Shown here in pieces: positions 1 through 7,204 of a DNA stretch of 8,697 nucleotides. Each line of letters starts with the position of its first letter. Position 1 is the stretch's first letter. Where the stretch lies: assembly GCA_015233285.1 (NCBI GenBank), contig JADFYA010000132.1:1-8697 (forward strand). The letters are read 5' to 3'. The notes beneath the pieces were generated by a model that was given only the letters and a program-made list of their open reading frames with translations, had not been told where the DNA came from and did no database searches. The position numbers were made by a program, and so were the translations under genes. This DNA is from Deltaproteobacteria bacterium (lineage in GTDB: Bacteria; Desulfobacterota; JADFXK01).

Positions 1-298
1 ATGGTTCTATGCCGGCATACGGCACCGAAGCGAACCACGACGTCCTGGGAACCCCTGATAATGGATCCCGTCATCTGTTAACCAGAAACCTGACCCTGAC
101 TAACTAATGGACAATCGGCCCTGTCAACTGGTAACCCGTCCATCACTTCAATGGTTTTATGCCGGCATACGGCACCGAAGCGAGCCAGGGCGTCTTGGAA
201 TTATGCGATAATGGACCTCGTCGACCTATTAACCAGAAACATGACCTTGACTAATGGACAATCGGCCCTGTTAAACCAATAACCCAACTGTTTAACTA
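1..298. repeat. Two tandem diverged copies of a ~150-bp repeat
   Basis: Copy 1 covers about 1-150 and copy 2 about 151-298. Both begin ATGGTTYTATGCCGGCATAC and continue in register. Shared blocks include CGGCACCGAAGCGA, GATAATGGA, TTAACCAGAAAC and TAATGGACAATCGGCCCTGT. By eye the copies are roughly 80% identical and differ by substitutions, a 4-bp extra ACTA-type duplication in copy 1 and two 1-bp indels. Each copy carries a short inverted repeat, TGCCGgcataCGGCA (10-24 and 160-174). TAATGGAC occurs twice within copy 2, which suggests sub-repeats. Copy 2 has an open frame of 43 codons (151-282), but it has no ribosome binding site, and the matching frame in copy 1 is broken by a 1-bp deletion and stops. 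Coding is therefore not supported. Copy 1 begins at the window edge, so more units may lie to the left. I do not recognise the repeat family. Confidence 0.9.
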
Positions 299-343
299 AT
301 TGCCCTCAGTCTGTCATTTGGTCAACCCAATAAATAACTTTTT

Positions 344-380
344 TGGCCCACGGATAGTTCATGATCTGTGGGCCATTTTT
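344..380 (+). terminator. Intrinsic terminator facing right
   Basis: The 12-bp stem pairs 344-355 with 364-375. It contains GGCCCAC against GTGGGCC, one G-T wobble and an 8-base loop (356-363). The 3' arm is followed by TTTTT (376-380) on the + strand. Read on the minus strand the hairpin is followed by a run of A, not T, so it should act only on + strand transcription. No + strand gene precedes it in the window. It probably ends a transcript entering from the left, through the tandem repeats. The stretch 381-478 between the hairpin and the first gene shows nothing I can identify. Confidence 0.8.
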
Positions 381-478
381 GTCTTGGGGGCCGGACTTTC
401 TCAACCGTTTCTGCCAACCTTGTGTCCGGGAAGGACGCCGCCGGAGGAGACGGGTAGAGGCGATGCACCTGTCTGTGG

Positions 479-892
479 TTAATCCATGACCTGGGATAAG
501 ATGGAATGCTGCGCCTTCAACCGGATCATAGCCCGTTCGGCCCGGTGGAGCTTAACCAAAGATTTGACGAGCAAGTAGATCCCGACCACGACCAGCCCGG
601 CACAAAGAACCATCAGGATCACCAGGTACTCCATGACCAGGTTGTGGTGAATATGTCCCGACACCGTGACCAGGTAACTAATGACGACCATGGGCAGGGC
701 CAAAACGGCCAGGCCGGTCCGGAGAGCCGCCAAATGAGTGCGTTTTTCGGCCAGGATAAGTTGGGCTTCATTAATGATAAGCGGGTTTTCTGAGCGCATT
801 TTGGATTCCGAAATACTATTGCAGTCGTCGGATAAGCCGTCGAATCCTCTCTTTTGCTCTCCGCCCGACGCGGTTGACTTCTTGGCTTTCAT
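479..892 (-). CDS. DUF202-like small inner-membrane protein
   Basis: This 137-aa protein has a polar N-terminal segment of about 40 residues and then the stretch LAEKRTHLAALRTGLAVL (47-64). That matches the LAxERTxLAxLRTxLAL pattern of the DUF202 (YidH-like) membrane family. Two hydrophobic helices follow (about 60-78 and 90-109), and the C-terminus is a basic, probably cytoplasmic helix. The family has no settled biochemical role. The frame is open from an ATG at 925, but that codon has no Shine-Dalgarno. The ATG at 892 has GGGAGG five bases upstream, so I take 892 as the start. The gene lies 64 bp behind the DUF4139 gene on the same strand and is probably co-transcribed with it. No minus-strand terminator was seen after it. 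Confidence is good that it is real and moderate for the family. Confidence 0.8.
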   Translation of the reverse strand: MKAKKSTASGGEQKRGFDGLSDDCNSISESKMRSENPLIINEAQLILAEKRTHLAALRTGLAVLALPMVVISYLVTVSGHIHHNLVMEYLVILMVLCAGLVVVGIYLLVKSLVKLHRAERAMIRLKAQHSILSQVMD

Positions 893-956
893 GCCGGCCT
901 CCCTTGGGGAGGATGATGGAGGCATGAGGTGGAACGGCTATCTGATTTGGCCTGGA

Positions 957-2393
957 TCATTGGGATGTCCTGACGGTATAGGTAAGTTGCCCTGTCCCAT
1001 CTTTTGGCACGGTCAATTGGAATTCCGCTGTAAAGGCATCTTTTTTGACCCACGGAGAAGTTTGGGAAGTGATTTTCCAGTCGCCGGCCATGGGTTCCAC
1101 GACAGTCACCGTGATCTCCTCATCTTTGTGATTTCTGATCTCTATTTCAAACGTTTGCTCAAAAACATGCTCGGCTATTTTTTGAAAACTGGTCTGGGTT
1201 CGTTCGCCCACGATGTCGAACGCCTTGCCTAACAGCAGCCTGACTTTTTCGTCTTTGGGCGTATGATCGATCCGGTCTTCCCCGATAAACTGGAGGCTCT
1301 TGTCGGAGTCGTATTTGTAAACCCGGACCTTTCCGGCCGGCAAGGGGATCCCCATGTGATTCTTCTGGCTGTTAATCAGCTCCAGGGTGACCTCGGCTTT
1401 TTGGGTCATCTTAGCCGGGTTGGGATGCCAGAAGAACTGGGGGGTGGTCTTAAGGGTATAACCTTTCTTGACTGACGCCCGTTCCGCGGATAGTAGAGTC
1501 ATCTGCTTAATTTGCTTATCTGTAATGGTGGCCGGCCGGGTTAGGGTGTACATATGATACTCGAAGAATGATTTTTCTTCAAATTGAGGTGCGGCGGCCT
1601 GGTCGGCCATGGCGGCATAGAGCCTTTTGCCTTCCGCTTGCCGGGGCGGCTGGACCACCCGATGGACATCTCCGGCAATCAGCTTGATGTCGGCGTTGCC
1701 GTATGTGGCGCCCGAGTCGTTGTTGATGGTCACCCATCCGGTCACGTCAACTTCCGTATCTTTTTGATTGACCAGGGCGACATAGTCACATTTCCAGTTG
1801 ATCCCGGAGGTCAGGTAAGATGCTTCGATATCCCGGCCGGCTGCGTCGCGGCTTTTTAAGAGCCAGACCAGGGTGGGCCGGGCATTCAGGTCGGCAGGCA
1901 TCGCCGGCAGGATCACGGTTCCGGGGTGACCCAGGTGGATCCGTCCTTCGATTTTAAACACATTCCCGTTGTTTGTAGAAAGCAACTCCGCTTTTTCCCG
2001 CTTAATTTCCTTCCCTTCAAAGTAGGTCACCAGCTCTAATTCTTTGCCCACGTTCTTGTCCAGCAGCTTGGCCGGAGTGATCAGATCAAACTCATAGTTC
2101 TGCTCCAGGATGCTAAGGCCGCCATCCGGCTTGACCGTTTTCAGGGCCACTGAGGTCGGGTCAATTTTGCCGGCCACGTCCATGAACCGCATCTCAAAAG
2201 CGCCTTGCGGCAGATTCACGGCCCGGGTATCCTTGACCAGAGCCAGGTCGGTATTGTAGATGGTCAAGGCCAGGTTACGCTGCTCCCGGCTGGTGGACGT
2301 AATGGCCGCCGACTCGGCCCCGGCCAGGGGGCAAAAAAACAAAACGACGACCAGGATCAGCATCAGATTGATCAGGCTGTGCGGCCAGTTCAT
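957..2393 (-). CDS. Exported DUF4139 domain protein
   Basis: This 478-aa protein has a Sec signal peptide: a hydrophobic core at about 8-24 and probable cleavage after AGA at residue 26. The cysteine at 21 is not in a lipobox, so the mature protein is probably periplasmic rather than lipid-anchored. The mature N-terminus (LTIYNTDLALVKDTR, 43-57) and the long C-terminal half are typical of DUF4139 proteins. Recognisable parts are SGINWKCDYVALV (196-208), FEYHMYTLTRPATI (277-290), PLPAGKVRVYK (350-360) and IRNHKDEEITVTVVEP (419-434). The domain is a beta-rich module of unknown function, related to the mucoidy-inhibitor MuiA group. The start ATG has AAGGGAGAG just upstream. The gene sits 72 bp after a TauE-type permease and 64 bp before a DUF202-like membrane protein, which suggests an envelope-related operon. 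No enzyme activity can be inferred. Confidence 0.9.
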   Translation of the reverse strand: MNWPHSLINLMLILVVVLFFCPLAGAESAAITSTSREQRNLALTIYNTDLALVKDTRAVNLPQGAFEMRFMDVAGKIDPTSVALKTVKPDGGLSILEQNYEFDLITPAKLLDKNVGKELELVTYFEGKEIKREKAELLSTNNGNVFKIEGRIHLGHPGTVILPAMPADLNARPTLVWLLKSRDAAGRDIEASYLTSGINWKCDYVALVNQKDTEVDVTGWVTINNDSGATYGNADIKLIAGDVHRVVQPPRQAEGKRLYAAMADQAAAPQFEEKSFFEYHMYTLTRPATITDKQIKQMTLLSAERASVKKGYTLKTTPQFFWHPNPAKMTQKAEVTLELINSQKNHMGIPLPAGKVRVYKYDSDKSLQFIGEDRIDHTPKDEKVRLLLGKAFDIVGERTQTSFQKIAEHVFEQTFEIEIRNHKDEEITVTVVEPMAGDWKITSQTSPWVKKDAFTAEFQLTVPKDGTGQLTYTVRTSQ

Positions 2394-2465
2394 AAACTCT
2401 CCCTTGCGTGTGGTGTTCGGATTAACGGCATGGCCCCGACAGTCCCGGCGGTGAATCAGGTCCGG

Positions 2466-3248
2466 TTATTGTCCTGAAAAATACAAGAGGGTTAACCGAA
2501 TGCCCACCAGATACAGCGCCACGGCCAACGAACGGATGATCACCTTGCTTCTGACCTTTGAAGAGAGCATGGCCCCAATCTGGGCCCCGATAAGGACTCC
2601 TATAGCCAGGGCCACGGCTCTTCTGACGCCATGGTGAAAGGTGCCGGAGATGATGTGGACGACGGTACCGACAAAAGTAGCTATGGCCAGAATGAAGTGG
2701 GAAGTGGCCGTGGCAATGTGAACAGGAAATAGAAGGATATTGGATAGGACCGGAACATGAATTATACCGCCGCCAATCCCCAAGAAGCTGGAAACAAACC
2801 CAACCCCCAGGCTGAGTAATATACCGATAAAGAGTTTTCTTGATGACAAATGAATGAGACAATCATCTGATGCGCCCGACTCGTTTGGAACCTTTACAAA
2901 GATAACCAGGGATACGACCAGTAAGATAATGGCGAATACCAGATCAAAGGTCCGTCTGGGAACATAATATGTACTTATCGCACCCAGAACGGCACCTGGG
3001 ATACATGCGGCCGAAAAAAAAAGCCCATATCTATAATTAATCCGTTTCATGCGTCCGTATGCGATTGATCCGGATATGGCATTGGCGCAGGTCACGGCTA
3101 AAGAAATGGAGGTTATCGTATCGGGGCTGTCTTTCGGATAAAGCAATAATAAGATTGGGGTAAGGATGAATCCGCCGCCCGCCCCGATTAAGGTTCCAAA
3201 AACGCCGATTAAAACTCCGAATACAGTTAGCAGTAAATATTGTTCCAT
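2466..3248 (-). CDS. TauE/SafE family permease (sulfite/organosulfonate exporter type)
   Basis: This 260-aa polytopic membrane protein has about seven to eight hydrophobic helices and shows the internal two-fold repeat of the TauE/SafE (DUF81) family. GTLIGAGGGFILTP (18-31) in the first half corresponds to SSFLGIGGGIIHVP (153-166) in the second. ATATSHF (179-185) is another family signature. Members export sulfite, sulfoacetate or other small anions across the inner membrane, but the substrate cannot be read from sequence. The frame extends to an ATG at 3275. I prefer the ATG at 3248 because AAGG lies eight bases upstream, the protein then starts at the usual place just before helix 1, and the 3275 ATG has only a distant AGG. 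It is the first gene of the leftward cluster with the DUF4139 and DUF202-like genes. Confidence 0.9.
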   Translation of the reverse strand: MEQYLLLTVFGVLIGVFGTLIGAGGGFILTPILLLLYPKDSPDTITSISLAVTCANAISGSIAYGRMKRINYRYGLFFSAACIPGAVLGAISTYYVPRRTFDLVFAIILLVVSLVIFVKVPNESGASDDCLIHLSSRKLFIGILLSLGVGFVSSFLGIGGGIIHVPVLSNILLFPVHIATATSHFILAIATFVGTVVHIISGTFHHGVRRAVALAIGVLIGAQIGAMLSSKVRSKVIIRSLAVALYLVGIRLTLLYFSGQ

Positions 3249-3286
3249 TGCCGAAGCCTTGTGCAAGCATCGCATTAATACTATGG

Positions 3287-3315
3287 ATAACCTGAATTCA
3301 ACTTAAGATGGTCAA
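3287..3315 (-). promoter_or_regulatory. Weak candidate sigma-70 promoter for the permease gene
   Basis: On the minus strand TTGACC (3315-3310) is followed after 17 bases by GGTTAT (3292-3287), about 40 bp before the permease start. The -35 box matches five of six consensus bases and the -10 only about three of six. An alternative -10 (TATTAA) lies slightly further downstream with a poorer -35. It is in the right place, but this is a guess from pattern. Confidence 0.25.
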
Positions 3316-3335
3316 GCTTGGAGAAGAGTTAGCGT

Positions 3336-3599
3336 TTATCGGCTGAGTCTCCTGACCAAGGGATGAGTGCTGCACCGGATCGACCCCCCGTCTTCATTGT
3401 GCCGGCCAAAATATATGGAGTAGACATGAATACCTGCAGCCTCCAATCCGGCCTTAACCTTTTTGCCGTCGAAGTGGTCGTTGTAGCCCAAGATGTAATT
3501 GTTCTGATCTATGGGCAGGCCGTTGGTGGCCAGATAGCGTGTCTCTTCCCGCGTCACCTCGATAAGTAAAACGCTGTTCGCTTGAATGACACGAATCCT
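3336..3599 (-). pseudogene. 5'-truncated remnant of an arginine deiminase/amidinotransferase-superfamily enzyme
   Basis: The minus frame from 3599 down to the TAA at 3336 encodes about 87 residues and is closed upstream by an in-frame TAG (3602-3600). It reads as the C-terminal end of a guanidino-group-modifying enzyme. VTREETRYLATNGLPID is followed by NDHFDGKKVKAGLEAAGIHV and then GGSIRCSTHPLVRR. In this superfamily (arginine deiminase, dimethylargininase, amidinotransferases) the glycine-rich G-G-x-I-x-C-x-T-x-P-L motif near the C-terminus carries the nucleophilic cysteine. Family members are usually about 250-400 aa, so two thirds or more is missing. The chemoreceptor stop codon lies only 12 bp upstream, leaving no space for the rest, and no N-terminal piece was seen beyond the chemoreceptor. 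A GTG at 3557 could serve as a start, but a catalytic domain this short would not fold as an enzyme. The exact subfamily is undecided. Confidence 0.7.
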
Positions 3600-3613
3600 C
3601 TACCCGCAACTCA

Positions 3614-5869
3614 CTAATATGGTTCAAATTCTCTATCATCCGGGTCTTGCAGGCGTAGATCTATTCCCTTTTTCTTAGCTTTTGCCGTTTGTGATTCGGT
3701 TGCGGGCGACTGAGCGGCGGCCTTTGGCCCGGCTGTTGTCGAAAGTAAGACTTTGGGGTGGTCGCCGGCGCCGATCCGGTGGCTCTGTTGGGCCCGGTCC
3801 CGGGAAGATCTCGGCCCCGATTGATTGCCCAATTTGAAGAAAGAGACGACATCACGAAGCTGCTCCGCCTGGCCGGACAGTTCCTCACTGGCCGAGGCCA
3901 TCTCCTCTGTAGCGCCGGCGTTCTGCTGGATGACCTGATCTAGCTGTTGGACGGCCTTAGTCACTTGCTGGATGCCGCCAGCCTGTTCGTTGGAAGAAGC
4001 GTTGATCTCCTGGACCAGGTCCGCGGTTTTCTGGATGCTGGGAACAATGTTTTCGATTAAGCGGCCGGCCTGGTCCGCCACTTCCAGACTGGAGTTGGAC
4101 AGCGTGCTGATTTCCTTTGCTGCGTTTTGACTGCGCTCAGCCAGTTTGCGGACTTCCGCGGCGACTACGGCAAATCCTTTACCGTGCTCCCCGGCCCGGG
4201 CCGCCTCGATCGCGGCATTTAGGGCCAGCATATTGGTTTGGCGGGCTATTTCCTCAATTATGCTGATCTTTTCGGCGATGCTCTTCATGGCGATGACGGT
4301 TTCGGCGACAGATTTGCCCCCGGCCAGGGCATCAATGGCCGCCTGCCTGGCTATGGCCGCGGTTTCCCTAGCATTATCGGCGTTCTGCGAGATAGTGCTG
4401 CTCATCTGCTCCATGGATGCGGAAACTTCTTCCACACTAGCCGCGGATTCGGCCGTTCCCTGGGAGATGCCGGTGGTGCTGGTGCTGATTTCCTGGCTCC
4501 CGGAGGCGACCTGATCAGCCGCAGTCTGGACGTTGACGGCGATCTCCGTCAAGCCGGCGATCATCTTCTCCAAAGCAATCATCAATTCATCATTTTTTGA
4601 TCTTCTTTCCACCTCGACCATCAGGTTGCCCGCGGCGATCTCCTGAGCCAATCTGGTAACTTCATTCAAGGCATCGATGAGTAAGTTGATATTATTTTTA
4701 ATGGTGTTGAAATCGCCTTGATATTGATCGGTGATTTTGGCCGGGATATCGCCTTTGGAGATGCGGTCGACGTAGGTGGCGGCCATATTTAAGGGTCCGA
4801 TCACTGCGTCCAGGGTGTTATTGATTCCCTTGACAATCTTGGCGAAGTCACCGCCGAATTTCGATGGATCACCCCGCGTGGCCAATTGGCCGTCTCCCGC
4901 CGCCTGGGTCAATATCCCTATTTCGGAGGTCAATCCATTGACAGCCTCTATACACTGATTCAGATTATTCTTGATCTCGTTGAAATCACCGTTGTATTCA
5001 TCGGTAATCCGGGGCGGAATATCACCTTTGGAGATGCGGTCCACATGGAGGGCAGCCATCTTTAACGGCTCGATGACCGCGTCCAGGATTTCGTTGGCTC
5101 CGTTAATAATACCTCTAAATTCAAAATTGATCTTTTCGGGATCACCTCGCTCACCTAATCGCCCCGCAGCGGTGGCTTCTTTTAATTTAGCGAACTCATT
5201 TAGGAGAGATTTGACGATGCCGGAAATGTTCCGGCCGATAAACCAGCCGATGGCCAAAGCCAGGATGACGCCGAGGCCGATGGCGATGATAGACAGGAGG
5301 GTTGCCCGGCCGGCCTGGGCTTGGGCCTCTTTGTAAGTATCTTCAGATAGTTTTGCATTTAGCTCAATTATCTCGTCCAACAATTTGACCACGACATTGA
5401 TGGCGTCGCGGGATTTACCCATACTCAGCTCATGGGCGGCTTTTCGCGACTCGCCATCTCCTTTTCTGACTATTTCTACAACTTCCTGGTGCAACTTCTT
5501 GGCGATGCTCCATTTCTGGATAAGCTCCTGCCAGAGCCGCTCTTCTTCCTTGGTTTTGGGCAACGACTCGTATATCTTCCAACCTTTGTCAAACTTATTA
5601 AAGGCTTTTTCCAGACTGGCGTATTGTCTCTTAATCAATTCGGAGTCTGTTTCATAAATCAGAACGCGTTCGTACCTTTGAATACTTCCTTGGGCTTCAT
5701 CCATCATGCCCAAGCCCAGGACACTGGGCAGCCGGACGCCGGCTACCACCTCCAGGCTGGCGGTGACATTCTGGATCCCACGCCATCCCAGGAATCCCAC
5801 GACCAGGGTGATCAACGCCACAAGAGAAAATCCCGCCAACAACTTAGCGCCCAACTTCATGTTTTTCAT
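3614..5869 (-). CDS. Methyl-accepting chemotaxis protein with repeated HAMP modules
   Basis: This 751-aa transmembrane chemoreceptor signals to CheA/CheW at the inner membrane. TM1 lies at about 10-29. A helical periplasmic domain of the four-helix-bundle type spans about 31-188, and TM2 about 190-212. HAMP linkers follow, including two near-identical HAMP_2-like units ([15 protein letters not shown] at 276-290 and [15 protein letters not shown] at 367-381) that belong to a 91-residue tandem repeat. The signalling hairpin has its tip at about 539-575 ([24 protein letters not shown] and on through [18 protein letters not shown]), the most conserved MCP segment. A flexible Pro/Ala/Ser-rich linker (about 683-732) leads to an acidic tail ending DREFEPY. 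AAGGAGGT lies seven bases before the ATG, so the start is firm. No che gene is nearby, so it is an orphan receptor. The ligand is unknown. Confidence 0.97.
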   Translation of the reverse strand: MKNMKLGAKLLAGFSLVALITLVVGFLGWRGIQNVTASLEVVAGVRLPSVLGLGMMDEAQGSIQRYERVLIYETDSELIKRQYASLEKAFNKFDKGWKIYESLPKTKEEERLWQELIQKWSIAKKLHQEVVEIVRKGDGESRKAAHELSMGKSRDAINVVVKLLDEIIELNAKLSEDTYKEAQAQAGRATLLSIIAIGLGVILALAIGWFIGRNISGIVKSLLNEFAKLKEATAAGRLGERGDPEKINFEFRGIINGANEILDAVIEPLKMAALHVDRISKGDIPPRITDEYNGDFNEIKNNLNQCIEAVNGLTSEIGILTQAAGDGQLATRGDPSKFGGDFAKIVKGINNTLDAVIGPLNMAATYVDRISKGDIPAKITDQYQGDFNTIKNNINLLIDALNEVTRLAQEIAAGNLMVEVERRSKNDELMIALEKMIAGLTEIAVNVQTAADQVASGSQEISTSTTGISQGTAESAASVEEVSASMEQMSSTISQNADNARETAAIARQAAIDALAGGKSVAETVIAMKSIAEKISIIEEIARQTNMLALNAAIEAARAGEHGKGFAVVAAEVRKLAERSQNAAKEISTLSNSSLEVADQAGRLIENIVPSIQKTADLVQEINASSNEQAGGIQQVTKAVQQLDQVIQQNAGATEEMASASEELSGQAEQLRDVVSFFKLGNQSGPRSSRDRAQQSHRIGAGDHPKVLLSTTAGPKAAAQSPATESQTAKAKKKGIDLRLQDPDDREFEPY
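4631..5176 (-). repeat. 273-bp (91-codon) internal tandem repeat in the chemoreceptor gene
   Basis: Residues about 232-322 and 323-413 of the chemoreceptor align without large gaps. GRLGERGDP pairs with [22 protein letters not shown] with [23 protein letters not shown] with the same, and [11 protein letters not shown] with [11 protein letters not shown]. At DNA level CCTTTGGAGATGCGGTC is identical in both units (around 4750 and 5023). This indicates duplication of a HAMP-containing module followed by divergence. Confidence 0.85.
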
Positions 5870-5898
5870 CGGTCAGACCTCCTTCCTCAATTCAAGTG

Positions 5899-5907
5899 TC
5901 ACAGTGA
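5899..5907. repeat. Small inverted repeat upstream of the chemoreceptor gene
   Basis: TCACaGTGA is a perfect 4-bp inverted repeat in the 113-bp gap before the chemoreceptor, about 30 bp upstream of its start. A second short one, GTCCggctGGAC, lies about 12 bp further upstream at about 5919-5930. They could be operator half-sites or chance. I found no convincing sigma-70, sigma-28 or sigma-54 promoter in this gap. Confidence 0.25.
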
Positions 5908-5982
5908 GTGTCCGGCTGGACGCTTGCCTGATGTTTTTGTTGCCATATTTTCAGAAAGTAAACCCCGAAACCCGACAATTCA

Positions 5983-6486
5983 TTATTCCTCCTGCCGGAT
6001 GATATGAGGCCGGCCGTGAATCAGGAAGAAGAAATCACCCGTCTCGGGGTCCTGTTTCAGGTAACGCGTGAGATGATAATAGGCCTGCTTGGAAAAACGG
6101 GTTCGGAATTTCTTTGGCGTAGAGAGGCAGTAGAGGACGTTGGCCCGGCTAATGGTCAGGGTTTCGGGCAAAAGGGGCATGCGACGGCGGTCATTAAGGA
6201 TCAGGATGACAGCGGCCGGCTCTCCGGTACCATTCTCGGTGATGCCCAGAGATCTGACAACCAGGGGGGCGTCGTCCGGGATGACCTGGTGCACCTCGCC
6301 CTCACAGCGGAGGAAAAGCTCCTCCCCTCGATAAAACATGGAACTACTGAGGGTGCTCAGCAGGTGCTCGTCCGTAACCGGATTGCCCTCGCAGAACCAT
6401 AGACCGTCCGAATCGATCCGGTATTTATAAGTCCGGGAGCCGGGATCGGCCAAAGTGACGAGGTCTTTTTGTTCCCTGGTAACCAT
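5983..6486 (-). CDS. Uncharacterised 167-aa protein, remotely DUF1285/DUF4505-like
   Basis: This 167-aa soluble protein has no signal peptide or membrane helix. The layout is a Y-x-I-D-x-D-G-x-W motif (YRIDSDGLWFCEG, 22-34), then FLRCEGEVHQVIPDDAPLVV and a basic C-terminal part (PKKFRTRFSKQAYYHL) ending in a short beta segment (FFFLIHGRPHII). The first part recalls DUF1285 (dG-W-y-G-x-P, later ved-aPfv). The FLRC and C-terminal pattern recalls DUF4505/UPF0598. Neither match is strong enough to call by eye, and neither family has a known reaction. The ATG at 6486 is the only usable start, because an in-frame TAG lies eight codons upstream. It has no clear Shine-Dalgarno, which fits translational coupling to the regulator gene ending 28 bp before it. 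It is probably the second gene of that operon. Confidence 0.75.
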   Translation of the reverse strand: MVTREQKDLVTLADPGSRTYKYRIDSDGLWFCEGNPVTDEHLLSTLSSSMFYRGEELFLRCEGEVHQVIPDDAPLVVRSLGITENGTGEPAAVILILNDRRRMPLLPETLTISRANVLYCLSTPKKFRTRFSKQAYYHLTRYLKQDPETGDFFFLIHGRPHIIRQEE

Positions 6487-6514
6487 AGTGATGGGAATAC
6501 TGTTATCCTACCGA

Positions 6515-7204
6515 TTAGTGGTTGGAATAGAGGACAGCCAGAATATAGGCATTGTTTCCGCCCCGGGCGCGGACCAGGTGGGGCGTGGTTGAGTCATAAT
6601 AGATGGAATCACCCGGATTGAGCACGTCCACATAATCATCGAGACGAACTTCCATTTGCCCGGACAGGACGAAAATGAATTCCTGACCGTCATGTGAAGA
6701 CAACTCCTCCAAGGTGTCAGTCGGCTCCAGCGTTACGAGGAACGGGTCCATGCTCCGGTCATTCTTGTCCGCAGCCAGCATCTCGTAACTATAACCGTAA
6801 CTTTTTCCTTTTTTTGAAGAGAGGCGGGAGAGGCTCTGGCCCTGATTTTTACGCACGATGGTAAACGGTTTAATTTCACCACTGGAAATAAGATAGCCCA
6901 TTTTCATATCCAGGGCCTTGCCCAGCTTGATCAGAGTCCCCAGGGGGGGTGAAATCAGGTTGTCTTCGATCTGCGCCAGGACCTCGACCGGGACATTCGT
7001 CCGCCGGCTGATATCGGTTAAGGTCAGGCCTTTGTCATTTCGAAATTTTTTGATCCGTTCTCCCACGTTGACGGGTTCTTCAATGGCCGGAGAGGTTTGT
7101 GACACTGCCGCCACGGCATCTAGATAATCATCCTCACGGGCCGGCCCGGTCTTGCCGATATGTTCAAGAAAATCCTCATAGGCGTTTAGTTTTTTTTCTT
7201 CCAC
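6515..7204 (-). CDS. XRE-type helix-turn-helix regulator with C-terminal cupin domain
   Basis: This 229-aa cytoplasmic protein has an unusual acidic N-terminal extension of about 45 residues. A lambda-repressor-like HTH follows at about 49-103 (IKKFRNDKGLTLTDISRRTN, then a recognition region with EVLAQIEDNL), and a cupin_2 beta-barrel lies at about 155-225 (GQEFIFVLSGQMEVRLDD, LNPGDSIYYDSTTPHLVRA). XRE-cupin proteins are ligand-responsive transcription factors in which the cupin senses a small molecule. The cupin histidines are sparse, with only H171 and H209 in place, so a metal enzyme is unlikely. The start is GTG at 7204, preceded by GGAG at seven bases. An A8 run sits just inside the gene, and an ATG 13 bp upstream is out of frame. 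Likely targets are its own operon or the lutA-like operon directly upstream. Confidence 0.92.
   Translation of the reverse strand: MEEKKLNAYEDFLEHIGKTGPAREDDYLDAVAAVSQTSPAIEEPVNVGERIKKFRNDKGLTLTDISRRTNVPVEVLAQIEDNLISPPLGTLIKLGKALDMKMGYLISSGEIKPFTIVRKNQGQSLSRLSSKKGKSYGYSYEMLAADKNDRSMDPFLVTLEPTDTLEELSSHDGQEFIFVLSGQMEVRLDDYVDVLNPGDSIYYDSTTPHLVRARGGNNAYILAVLYSNH

Noticed and set aside
1..298. CRISPR array
   Set aside because: The repeated unit is about 150 bp, diverged throughout, with only two copies and no short identical repeat/unique spacer pattern.
300..482. 60-aa open frame on the + strand
   Set aside because: It runs straight through the intrinsic terminator hairpin, has no Shine-Dalgarno or conserved pattern, and its sequence looks random.
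479..925. Longer start at 925 for the DUF202-like protein
   Set aside because: No Shine-Dalgarno precedes 925, whereas 892 has GGGAGG at ideal spacing.
1003..1020. Sigma-54-like TGGCAC on the + strand
   Set aside because: The -12 GC element is missing at the required spacing, and it lies inside the DUF4139 coding sequence with no + strand gene following.
738..1232. 164-aa + strand frame opposite the DUF202-like and DUF4139 genes
   Set aside because: It is antisense to two genes with clear family signatures and spans the gap between them. The composition is that of a shadow frame.
3454..3639. 61-aa minus frame starting inside the chemoreceptor end, as the missing N-terminus of the deiminase remnant
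   Set aside because: Its residues overlap the remnant in another frame and show no resemblance to the N-terminal part of the superfamily, so a simple frameshift does not explain the truncation.
5432..6007. 191-aa + strand frame opposite the chemoreceptor N-terminus
   Set aside because: It is antisense to the well-supported chemoreceptor gene and has no recognisable domain or ribosome binding site.
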